From Pseudomonas sp. PIC25 (lineage in GTDB: Bacteria > Pseudomonadota > Gammaproteobacteria > Pseudomonadales > Pseudomonadaceae): DNA of 64,000 nt. The DNA is taken from NCBI RefSeq assembly GCF_002286785.1, contig NZ_MUJY01000191.1, forward strand, positions 1 through 64,000, in the 5' to 3' direction. Under the pieces are notes generated by a model. It was not told the DNA's origin. It saw only the letters and a program-made list of their open reading frames with translations, and searched no databases. The stretch's first letter is position 1; each line of letters starts with the position of its first letter. This document shows positions 37,216 to 44,380 of this stretch, piece after piece. A program made the position numbers and the translations under genes.

Positions 37216-38166
37216 TTGCTTCCTCGTTCCCTGCCGCAACTGGAGGCACCGCTCCAGCGCCTGCATCTCGGCTGGCTGGAGCGGGCCGGAGTCGAGGTTG
37301 TGGTGTTGCGCCTGGATCTGATCGATCCGCTGATTTCCGGCAACAAGTGGTACAAGCTGGCCCATCACCTCATCGCGGCTTCGGACGCCGGTGCCGAAGG
37401 ACTGATCAGCCTGGGTGGCCCCCATTCCAATCACCTGCATGCCCTCGCCGCCGCCGGCAAACGGTTCGGTTTCCCAACCGTCGGGCTGTTGCGCGGAGAG
37501 GCGAAGGAAACGCCGACCGTGGAGGATCTGCATGCCTTTGGCATGCAACTTCACTGGCTCGGTTATGGCGGTTACCGGGCGCGTCATGAGGACGGTTTCT
37601 GGGATAGGTGGCGTGAACGCTATCCCGGTCTGCGTCCGGTACCGGAAGGGGGCGGTGGTCTGGCCGGGGCGCTCGGCTGTACGGGCTTGGCGGAACACGT
37701 CCGGGGCCGGTTGGGAGGCGTCGGCTGGAAGGATTATGACCTCTGGTGGCTGGCAGCCGGGACGGGCACGACCCTGGCCGGGCTGGTGCTTGCCGAGGCG
37801 GGGGCTCGCCCCGTATTCGGTGCCATGGCGGTTCCGGCCGATCACGGTGTAGCGACCAACATCCGTGCGATTCTCGATGAAGCGGGAGCAGCAGACCGGG
37901 GCTATAACCTGTTGGAGGCTTGTCGGGGCGGCTTCGGCAGGCTGGATGATGAGTTGGCGCGGTTTCTTCTCGACAGCGAGCAAGCAAGCGGTCTGCCGCT
38001 GGAGCCCCTGTATACTGCCAAGGCATTAATGGCGTTGCGCTATCATGTCGAGGCCGGTTACCTTGCGTCCGGCACTCGCGTGATTTTCGTGCACACCGGT
38101 GGGATGCAGGGCCGTCGGTCCTTGTCGGCATCGGTCGGACATCCGCCCGGCTACACTCAGCCATGA
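37216..38166 (+). CDS. PLP-dependent deaminase/desulfhydrase (ACC deaminase family)
   Basis: A protein of about 316 residues in the fold-type II group that contains 1-aminocyclopropane-1-carboxylate deaminase and D-cysteine desulfhydrase. The PLP Lys is in ISGNKWYKLAHHL near residue 43, followed by LGGPHSNHLHALAAAG. The glycine-rich phosphate loop is AAGTGTTLAGLVL, and the protein ends with FVHTGGMQG. The substrate cannot be read. The start is uncertain: TTG 37216, 4 bp after the previous stop, is the first in-frame start that does not overlap, and no strong ribosome site is visible. The stop overlaps the next gene (ATGA). Confidence 0.82.
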   Translation: MLPRSLPQLEAPLQRLHLGWLERAGVEVVVLRLDLIDPLISGNKWYKLAHHLIAASDAGAEGLISLGGPHSNHLHALAAAGKRFGFPTVGLLRGEAKETPTVEDLHAFGMQLHWLGYGGYRARHEDGFWDRWRERYPGLRPVPEGGGGLAGALGCTGLAEHVRGRLGGVGWKDYDLWWLAAGTGTTLAGLVLAEAGARPVFGAMAVPADHGVATNIRAILDEAGAADRGYNLLEACRGGFGRLDDELARFLLDSEQASGLPLEPLYTAKALMALRYHVEAGYLASGTRVIFVHTGGMQGRRSLSASVGHPPGYTQP

Positions 38167-39296
38167 CCAGCGAACTCGACGTCACCATGAACGAACCCTT
38201 GAATCCTGAGCAATTGCGCAGTCTGACGCCGCTGAACGTATTGTCCGAGCACCAGTGGCGCGAATTGCGCGGGCAGATGGTGCCGCAACCGTTGCTGGCG
38301 GGTGAGACGCTATTCCGAAAAGGCGACCAGTCGCGGATGACCTACTACCTGCTGGCGGGCGAGCTGTCGCTGCAGGATGCACAAGGGCGGGTACAACGGA
38401 TCGTTGCCGGCAGCGAGGCCAGTTGTCATCCGCTTTCACCCAGCCTGCCGCGTTTGCACGAGGCGCGGGCACTGACCGACGCCAGTGTGCTGGCGCTGGA
38501 TAGTGTGGCGCTGAGCCGGCTGTTGACTTGGCGCCTGGCCTATCAGGACCTGTTGCTCGAGTTGGAGCAGGGTGGGGAGGATGTCGAGTGGCTGGAGTCG
38601 TTGCTGGAGAACCCGCTGTTCGCCAAGGTTCCTCCGACCAACGTCCGCGCCATGCTGGGACGCTTGCACCGGCTCGAACTGCCAGCCGGCAGTACCGTAC
38701 TGCGTGAGGGCGAGGCGGGCGATTGCTGTTACTTCCTCAAGACTGGTCGGGCCGAAGTGCTCCGTCATTCGTCCGATAAGCCCCAGGTGCTGGCCGAGCT
38801 GGAGGTCGGTGCCTGTTTCGGTGAAGAAGCGTTGCTCTCTGACCGGCCGCGCAATGCCACTGTCACCCTGCTGGAAGACGGCGTCGTGTTGCGTCTGGAT
38901 CGCCAGGATTTCTTCGCGCTGTTGAAGGCACCGGTGGTAGCCGAGGTCTCGTTGGGCGAGGCGGAGCGCATGATCGAGGCCGGTGCCCAGTGGCTGGACG
39001 TGCGGCTTCAGGACGAGTACGAGCGCGGCCATGCACCTTCGTCCCTGAACATGCCGCTGAACCTGCTGCGCCTCAAGGCCCGTCTGCTGGACAAGGGGCG
39101 CACTTATCTGTGCTATTGCGACAGTGGAAAACGCAGCGCCAATGCAGTGTTTCTGCTGTCGCAACTGGGTTTCGAAACCTATGCCCTGCGGGACGGGCTG
39201 GATGCCTTGCCAGCGCTCCAGCGCGAAGGGCTGCTCTGTGAGAGCGGGGCAGGATACTTGGCCCGCTCCGGTGGACGAACCGAGCGGAGCCGCTGA
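38163..39296 (+). CDS. double cyclic-nucleotide-binding and rhodanese fusion protein
   Basis: A 377-residue cytoplasmic protein. Two cNMP-binding domains come first. The first (about 20-125) is divergent and the second (about 150-260) has the canonical FGEEALLSDRPRNATV phosphate-binding cassette with Glu and Arg in place. A rhodanese domain (about 265-365) follows with catalytic Cys319 in CDSGKR. No DNA-binding domain is present, so it is not a Crp-type regulator. It may gate sulfur transfer or sulfane binding by cAMP or c-di-GMP, which is inference only. The start ATG 38163 overlaps the PLP gene. It converges on the DUF1853 gene. Confidence 0.86.
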   Translation: MTSELDVTMNEPLNPEQLRSLTPLNVLSEHQWRELRGQMVPQPLLAGETLFRKGDQSRMTYYLLAGELSLQDAQGRVQRIVAGSEASCHPLSPSLPRLHEARALTDASVLALDSVALSRLLTWRLAYQDLLLELEQGGEDVEWLESLLENPLFAKVPPTNVRAMLGRLHRLELPAGSTVLREGEAGDCCYFLKTGRAEVLRHSSDKPQVLAELEVGACFGEEALLSDRPRNATVTLLEDGVVLRLDRQDFFALLKAPVVAEVSLGEAERMIEAGAQWLDVRLQDEYERGHAPSSLNMPLNLLRLKARLLDKGRTYLCYCDSGKRSANAVFLLSQLGFETYALRDGLDALPALQREGLLCESGAGYLARSGGRTERSR

Positions 39297-39318
39297 GAGC
39301 TCGCTTCAATGGCGTGGT

Positions 39319-40290
39319 TCAGGCTGGCGGTAGGTCGCCGTTCTCATGGTCTCCCGTCCGGGGCCAGCCATCGTTCACCAGGAAAGCACGCTCCGCCTCC
39401 ATCCACTCGCCCGCGGCGTTTTCCTCCAATCTGACCAGCAGGTAGGGCGGCGACAGCGGGCCGAGCGCCGCCAGCCAGGCGAGTAGCTCGATGCTCTCAG
39501 GAAGCTCGTTGGCCGTGTAGCGCGCTGGCGCCAGCCAGGCATGCCGGGGCAGGGGGTGCCAGCGTCCGCTGGCGTGTTCCGCGGAGAATGCCGGCCAGTC
39601 CCGATGGAACAGCCATCGTCCCTGTTGGTGCAGCGGATTGGCGCCGGCGGGCGGTTCGCAGCGCCTTTGCCAGGGGTAGAACAGATAGCCGCCCAGCCAG
39701 AGTGCGGCCGTCACCTGCTCGATGCCAAGCTCCGCCAGGGCGGCGCGCCCGCTCTGGCTGGCCGACAACGGCAGCTGATGCCGTACCAAGTGATTGAGCT
39801 TCAGGTCCAGCCGGTCATGGCTGCCGGGGCCGAGCCAATGGCTGGGGTCGTGCCCATCGCCGGCCGGCGGTCCCAGATAGAGCTTGATGGCGAGCTCCAG
39901 GTGATGGACGCCTTCGTGGTCGCGTATCAGCAGGTCGAACTCGCCGAGCGTCTGCCCCGCGAGCCGGACCGGCAGATTCGCGGCGAGCAGCTCGACGCCG
40001 GGTGCCTGGCTGAGAGCGAATTGCCAGAGCCGCTCGTAATAGAGCCCCAGGCGGCGGATAGACCCCTGCGCCAGCCAGGCATCCAGGGCTGAGCTGTCCC
40101 GGTCGAGGGCCAGCAGCCAGCTTTCGAGTCGTTCCGGTTGACGTGCCCAGTCGCTGGCGCTCAGCGGATGCCGCTGCGGCCATGGTGTGGTCTGCAGCAG
40201 CGGTGGGGCGAGCAAAGCCCAGGCGAGGTCGCGCACGCGCGGTTGGCGCAGGTGCGGAAGCAGGTTGGGGGCGACGGGAATCGGCTGCAT
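39319..40290 (-). CDS. DUF1853 family protein
   Basis: A 323-residue protein matching the DUF1853 pattern as I recall it. The N-terminus has VRDLAWALLAPPLL. The FDLLIRD...HHLELAIKLYL stretch (about 145-170) resembles a PD-(D/E)XK nuclease core with Asp, Glu and Lys in order. A LKLNHLVRHQLPLS segment and a WLGGYLFYP strand follow. Function is unknown; a nuclease-like fold is an inference from the D...E-X-K spacing. The start is set at ATG 40290, and the longer frame to 41052 lies on nadK and is rejected. It is divergent from nadK. Confidence 0.75.
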   Translation of the reverse strand: MQPIPVAPNLLPHLRQPRVRDLAWALLAPPLLQTTPWPQRHPLSASDWARQPERLESWLLALDRDSSALDAWLAQGSIRRLGLYYERLWQFALSQAPGVELLAANLPVRLAGQTLGEFDLLIRDHEGVHHLELAIKLYLGPPAGDGHDPSHWLGPGSHDRLDLKLNHLVRHQLPLSASQSGRAALAELGIEQVTAALWLGGYLFYPWQRRCEPPAGANPLHQQGRWLFHRDWPAFSAEHASGRWHPLPRHAWLAPARYTANELPESIELLAWLAALGPLSPPYLLVRLEENAAGEWMEAERAFLVNDGWPRTGDHENGDLPPA

Positions 40291-40413
40291 GCTGCGAGCA
40301 TAGCCCAGCGGGGCCCGGCGCTGTCGAGCGCGTTGGCCGCGCCGGTTTGCCGCTGTCGAGGCCTTTCGCCCATAATCCGGGCTCCACCTGTCCTTTGTTC
40401 TTGCAGGAGTCCC

Positions 40414-41301
40414 ATGGAGCAATTCCGCAATATCGGCATTATCGGTCGCCTGGGCAGTTCCCAGGTGCTCGACACCATTCGCCGGCTCAAGCGATTCCTG
40501 CTCGACCGTCACATGCACGTGATTCTCGAGGACACCATAGGCGAAGTGCTCCCGGGTCATGGCTTGCAGACCTCCTCGCGGAAATACCTGGGCGAGGTCT
40601 GCGACCTGGTGATCGTCGTCGGCGGCGACGGCAGCATGCTCGGTGCGGCGCGGGCATTGGCGAGACACAAGGTGCCGGTGCTGGGGATCAACCGCGGCAG
40701 CCTGGGGTTTCTCACCGACATCCGTCCGGACGAGCTGGAAACCAAGGTCGCCGAGGTGCTCGAAGGACAATACCTGGTGGAAAGCCGCTTCCTGCTCCAG
40801 GCCGAGGTGCGCCGCCATGCGGAGGCCATCGGCCAGGGCGATGCACTCAACGATGTGGTCCTGCATCCGGGCAAGTCGACCCGAATGATCGAGTTCGAGC
40901 TGCACATCGATGGCCAGTTCGTCTGCAGCCAGAAGGCCGACGGCCTGATCGTCGCCACGCCCACCGGTTCCACCGCCTATTCGCTGTCGGCCGGCGGGCC
41001 GATCATGCACCCCAAGCTGGACGCCATCGTCGTCGTGCCGATGTACCCGCACACCCTGTCCAGCCGGCCGATCGTGGTGGATGGCAACAGTGAACTTAAA
41101 ATTGTCGTATCGCCGAACATGCAGATCTATCCGCAGGTCTCATGCGACGGACAAAACCACTTCACTTGTGCGCCGGGCGATACCGTGACCATCAGCAAGA
41201 AGCCTCAGAAGTTGCGACTGATTCATCCGCTGGATCATAACTACTACGAAATTTGCAGGACCAAGTTGGGCTGGGGCAGCCGCCTGGGAGGCGGAGACTG
41301 A
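40414..41301 (+). CDS. nadK: NAD kinase NadK
   Basis: A 295-residue enzyme that phosphorylates NAD+ to NADP+ with ATP. The GGDGS active-site loop is at about 70-74, the NRGSLGFL loop at about 95, and the glycine-rich ATPTGSTAYSLSAGGPI at about 175. The C-terminal DGQNHF segment is also typical. The start is ATG 40414 with CAGGAG 8 bp upstream; the frame extends to 40138 over the DUF1853 gene, and that extension is rejected. It heads the operon nadK-phosphatase-rhomboid. Confidence 0.96.
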   Translation: MEQFRNIGIIGRLGSSQVLDTIRRLKRFLLDRHMHVILEDTIGEVLPGHGLQTSSRKYLGEVCDLVIVVGGDGSMLGAARALARHKVPVLGINRGSLGFLTDIRPDELETKVAEVLEGQYLVESRFLLQAEVRRHAEAIGQGDALNDVVLHPGKSTRMIEFELHIDGQFVCSQKADGLIVATPTGSTAYSLSAGGPIMHPKLDAIVVVPMYPHTLSSRPIVVDGNSELKIVVSPNMQIYPQVSCDGQNHFTCAPGDTVTISKKPQKLRLIHPLDHNYYEICRTKLGWGSRLGGGD

Positions 41302-41303
41302 GC

Positions 41304-42275
41304 ATGCTCGACCCCGCGCGAAGTTATGACCTGATCGGCGATGTGCACGGCTGCGCGCATACCCTGGAACGACTGCTCGACCAGCTCGGCTACAGCCGAC
41401 ACGGTGGCGTCTGGCGGCATCCGCGGCGAATGGCGCTGTTTCTCGGCGATATCGTCGACCGCGGCCCGCGTATCCGCGAAGCCCTGCATCTGGTGCGCGA
41501 CATGGTCGAGGCCGGCCAGGCGCTGTGCATCATGGGCAACCACGAGTTCAACGTACTTGGCTGGGCGACGCCGGCGCCGCCCGGTAGCGGGCGCCGCTAT
41601 GTACGCGAGCACACGCCCCGGCACGAGCGGCTGATCCGCGAGACGCTGCAGCAGTTCGAGGGCCATCCGGAAGATTGGCGAGCGTTCCTCGACTGGTTCT
41701 ACGAGCTGCCCCTGTTCATCGACGCCGGACGTTTCCGGGTGGTGCACGCGTGCTGGGATGCTGGCTTGATCGAGCCGCTGCGCGCGCTCTATGCGGATGG
41801 GCGTATCGACGAACATTTCCTCCAGGCCGCTGCAGTGCCGGGTAGTTTCGCCTGCCAGGTCTTCGACCGCCTGCTGCGTGGCACCGACATGCGTCTGCCC
41901 CATGGCTTGACCCTGACCAGCGACGACGGCTTCACCCGTGCCTTCTTCCGCACCAAGTTCTGGGAAGAGAACCCGCAGACTTACGGAGACATCGTGTTCC
42001 AGCCCGATGCGTTGCCCGATCATGTGGCACGGACACCGCTGAGCGAGAGCGAAAAGGCCGGTCTGCTGCTGTACGGCCCGAAGGAACCCATGTTGTTCGT
42101 TGGTCACTACTGGCGCAGCGGCAAGCCGGCACCGATCCGGCCGAACCTGGCGTGCCTGGACTACAGCGCGGTGATGTACGGAAAACTGGTGGCTTACCGG
42201 CTCGATCAGGAAACCCGCCTGGACCCTGGCAAGTTCGTCTGGGTCGAGGTAGAGCGGCCTGAGGCGCCGAAATGA
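41304..42275 (+). CDS. metallophosphoesterase (calcineurin-like/PrpE-type)
   Basis: A 323-residue dinuclear-metal phosphoesterase. The family signature residues are in order: DVHGC (DxH) at about 13-17, GDIVDRGP (GDxxDRG) at about 48-55 and GNHEFN (GNHE) at about 80-85. Late His residues are in VVHACWD and FVGHYW. Protein phosphatase or diadenosine tetraphosphatase-like activity is plausible; the substrate is unknown. The start is ATG 41304, 2 bp after the nadK stop. The stop overlaps the rhomboid gene (ATGA). Confidence 0.88.
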   Translation: MLDPARSYDLIGDVHGCAHTLERLLDQLGYSRHGGVWRHPRRMALFLGDIVDRGPRIREALHLVRDMVEAGQALCIMGNHEFNVLGWATPAPPGSGRRYVREHTPRHERLIRETLQQFEGHPEDWRAFLDWFYELPLFIDAGRFRVVHACWDAGLIEPLRALYADGRIDEHFLQAAAVPGSFACQVFDRLLRGTDMRLPHGLTLTSDDGFTRAFFRTKFWEENPQTYGDIVFQPDALPDHVARTPLSESEKAGLLLYGPKEPMLFVGHYWRSGKPAPIRPNLACLDYSAVMYGKLVAYRLDQETRLDPGKFVWVEVERPEAPK

Positions 42276-43135
42276 GCGCCGTCGCAGCACTGAGGCTGCC
42301 GTTGGAAGTCGACCTGGGCGCCTTCATCGCCTTGTTGCGGCGCCTGCGGGTGCCGTATCGGGTCAGCGAAGAGTCCGGCGAGCAGGTGCTCTGGGTTCCC
42401 GATGAACCGCTGGCGGAGCAGGTGCGCCAGCTCTATGCGCGTTATCCCGAAGGCGATCCACAGGCCGCCCTGGTACTCGACGAACCGACCGACGAAGGCT
42501 GGTTGCAACGATTGCGCGGCAAACCGGTCACCGTAGCGGTCCTGGTGCTGACGCTGATCGTTGCCGCACTCACCTTCGTGGGCGACAACGTGGCGGCGAT
42601 CCGTTGGTTGACCTTCCAGGATTTCCGCATCGATGGTGGCTACATTTACTTCTCCACCTTGAGCGACAGCCTGGCTGCTGGGCAGTGGTGGCGCCTGCTG
42701 ACACCCATGCTGCTGCACTTCGGCTTTCTCCATCTGGCGATGAATTCGATGTGGTACTGGGAGCTGGGGCGGCGGATCGAGGCCCATCAGGGCCACCTGG
42801 TGCTGCTCGGCCTGACCCTGGTTTTTGGTTTGGTGTCCAACTTCGTCCAGTACCTGCATGCGGGACCTTCACTGTTCGGTGGGCTCTCCGGCGTGCTTTA
42901 CGGCCTGCTCGGGCATTGTTGGCTGTACCAGAAACTGGCGCCCAATCCCGCCTACCGGTTGCCGCCGGGCGTCGTGGTGCTGATGCTGGTGTGGCTGGTG
43001 GTCTGTATGACCGGCGTGTTCGAGTGGCTGGGTATCGCCGCCATCGCCAACGCGGCTCACGTCGGCGGGCTGGTGGCTGGCTGCCTGACCGGGGTGACCG
43101 GCGGTGCCCTGGCGCGGCTGCGCCATAGGCAATGA
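42272..43135 (+). CDS. rhomboid family intramembrane serine protease
   Basis: A 287-residue protein. A cytosolic N-terminal domain (about 1-85) is followed by about six transmembrane helices from residue 88. The catalytic dyad is visible: Ser in GGLSGVLYGLLGH (GxSG) and His in NAAHVGGLVAG. The HFGFLHLAMNSMWYWELG loop supplies the conserved His and Asn of the oxyanion site. This is the GlpG-type bacterial architecture. The substrates are unknown. Translation is coupled to the phosphatase gene. Confidence 0.92.
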   Translation: MSAVAALRLPLEVDLGAFIALLRRLRVPYRVSEESGEQVLWVPDEPLAEQVRQLYARYPEGDPQAALVLDEPTDEGWLQRLRGKPVTVAVLVLTLIVAALTFVGDNVAAIRWLTFQDFRIDGGYIYFSTLSDSLAAGQWWRLLTPMLLHFGFLHLAMNSMWYWELGRRIEAHQGHLVLLGLTLVFGLVSNFVQYLHAGPSLFGGLSGVLYGLLGHCWLYQKLAPNPAYRLPPGVVVLMLVWLVVCMTGVFEWLGIAAIANAAHVGGLVAGCLTGVTGGALARLRHRQ

Positions 43136-43206
43136 CAATGGACGGCGGCCGTGCGCGGTCCGCTGCGTCCCGTTAGAATGGCCCCCTTTGTCGTCCGGAG
43201 GCTGCC

Positions 43207-43470
43207 ATGTCGTCCTTTGCCGAAATGATCGAAAACATCACCCCCGAGATCTATCAGAGCCTCAAGCTCGCCGTGGAAATCGGCAAGTGGCCGGATGGCC
43301 GCAAACTCACCCAAGAGCAGAAGGAACTCAGCCTGCAAGCGGTCATCGCCTGGGAAATCCAGAACCTGCCGGAAGAGGAACGGACCGGCTACATGGGTAC
43401 CCTGGAGTGCGGTTCGAAGTCCGAACCGATCCCCAACCTGCTGTTCACTTCCGCGGATACCCGGCACTGA
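43207..43470 (+). CDS. DUF1315 (YeaC) family small protein
   Basis: An 87-residue cytoplasmic protein. The conserved features of the YeaC/DUF1315 family are visible: the IENITPEIYQSLKLAVEIGKWPDG segment (given here only by its ends), the LTQEQKELSLQAVIAWE helix and the acidic EEERTGY turn. The function is unknown. The start is ATG 43207 after GGAGG. The stop overlaps the start of the DUF2797 gene by one base, so the two are coupled. Confidence 0.88.
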   Translation: MSSFAEMIENITPEIYQSLKLAVEIGKWPDGRKLTQEQKELSLQAVIAWEIQNLPEEERTGYMGTLECGSKSEPIPNLLFTSADTRH

Positions 43471-44303
43471 TGATCGAGCTGGGACGCGGTGCGCTGGAAA
43501 AGATGGCGGTGCGCCTGGACGCGCCGGTGCAATACGCCTTTCGCCTGGGTGAGCAGGAGGTGCCGGTCAATCCGCTGATCGGCAAGACCCTGCGCCTGGA
43601 GTACCTGGGGGCGATTCACTGCACCCACTGTGGGCGCAAGACCAAAAAGAGTTTCAGCCAGGGCTATTGCTATCCCTGCTTCACCAAGCTGCCACAGTGC
43701 GACAACTGCATTGTCAGTCCGGAGAAGTGCCACCATGAGCTGGGCACCTGCCGGGACCCGGCCTGGGGCGAGCAATTCTGCATGACCGATCACGTGGTCT
43801 ACCTGGCCAACTCGTCCGGCGTGAAGGTGGGCATCACCCGCGCCAGCCAGTTGCCGACGCGCTGGCTCGACCAGGGCGCGACCCAGGCCCTGCCGATCCT
43901 GCGAGTCAGCACCCGACAGCAGTCGGGCCTAGTGGAGGACCTGTTGCGCAGCCAAGTGGCCGACCGCACCAACTGGCGCGCGCTGCTCAAGGGCGACGCC
44001 GCACCGGTGGACCTGCCAGCGATCCGTGAACAGCTCTTCGACGCTTGTGTCGAAGGTTTACAAGCGTTGCAGCAGCGCTTCGGTCTGCAGGCGATCCAGC
44101 CGCTGGCCGATGCAGAGCCAGTCGAAATCCGTTATCCGGTGGTGAACTACCCGGTGAAGATCGTCAGTTTCGACCTGGATAAGCAACCGCTGGTAGAAGG
44201 CACGCTGCTGGGCATCAAAGGACAGTACCTGATGTTCGATACCGGCGTCATCAATATCCGCAAATACACGGCTTACCAGATGGCGGTCAGCCACCTGTCT
44301 TGA
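43470..44303 (+). CDS. DUF2797 family zinc-cluster protein
   Basis: A 277-residue protein with a Cys-rich region at about 45-95. It contains HCTHCGRKTKKS, GYCYPC, QCDNC and KCHHELGTC, at least eight Cys arranged as CxxC pairs and therefore probably binding two metals. The later VYLANSSGVKVGITRASQLPTRWLDQGA segment looks like a GIY-YIG-type core (VY...GIT...RW). Nuclease activity is not shown. The start is ATG 43470. pepN begins 77 bp downstream. Confidence 0.82.
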   Translation: MIELGRGALEKMAVRLDAPVQYAFRLGEQEVPVNPLIGKTLRLEYLGAIHCTHCGRKTKKSFSQGYCYPCFTKLPQCDNCIVSPEKCHHELGTCRDPAWGEQFCMTDHVVYLANSSGVKVGITRASQLPTRWLDQGATQALPILRVSTRQQSGLVEDLLRSQVADRTNWRALLKGDAAPVDLPAIREQLFDACVEGLQALQQRFGLQAIQPLADAEPVEIRYPVVNYPVKIVSFDLDKQPLVEGTLLGIKGQYLMFDTGVINIRKYTAYQMAVSHLS

Positions 44304-44380
44304 CCGACCGCCTGTTGCGCTGGCAGGAATGGCCGGCGTCTATTTCACTTACCGAATGAAGCTGACTCGAAGGGGCCCGC

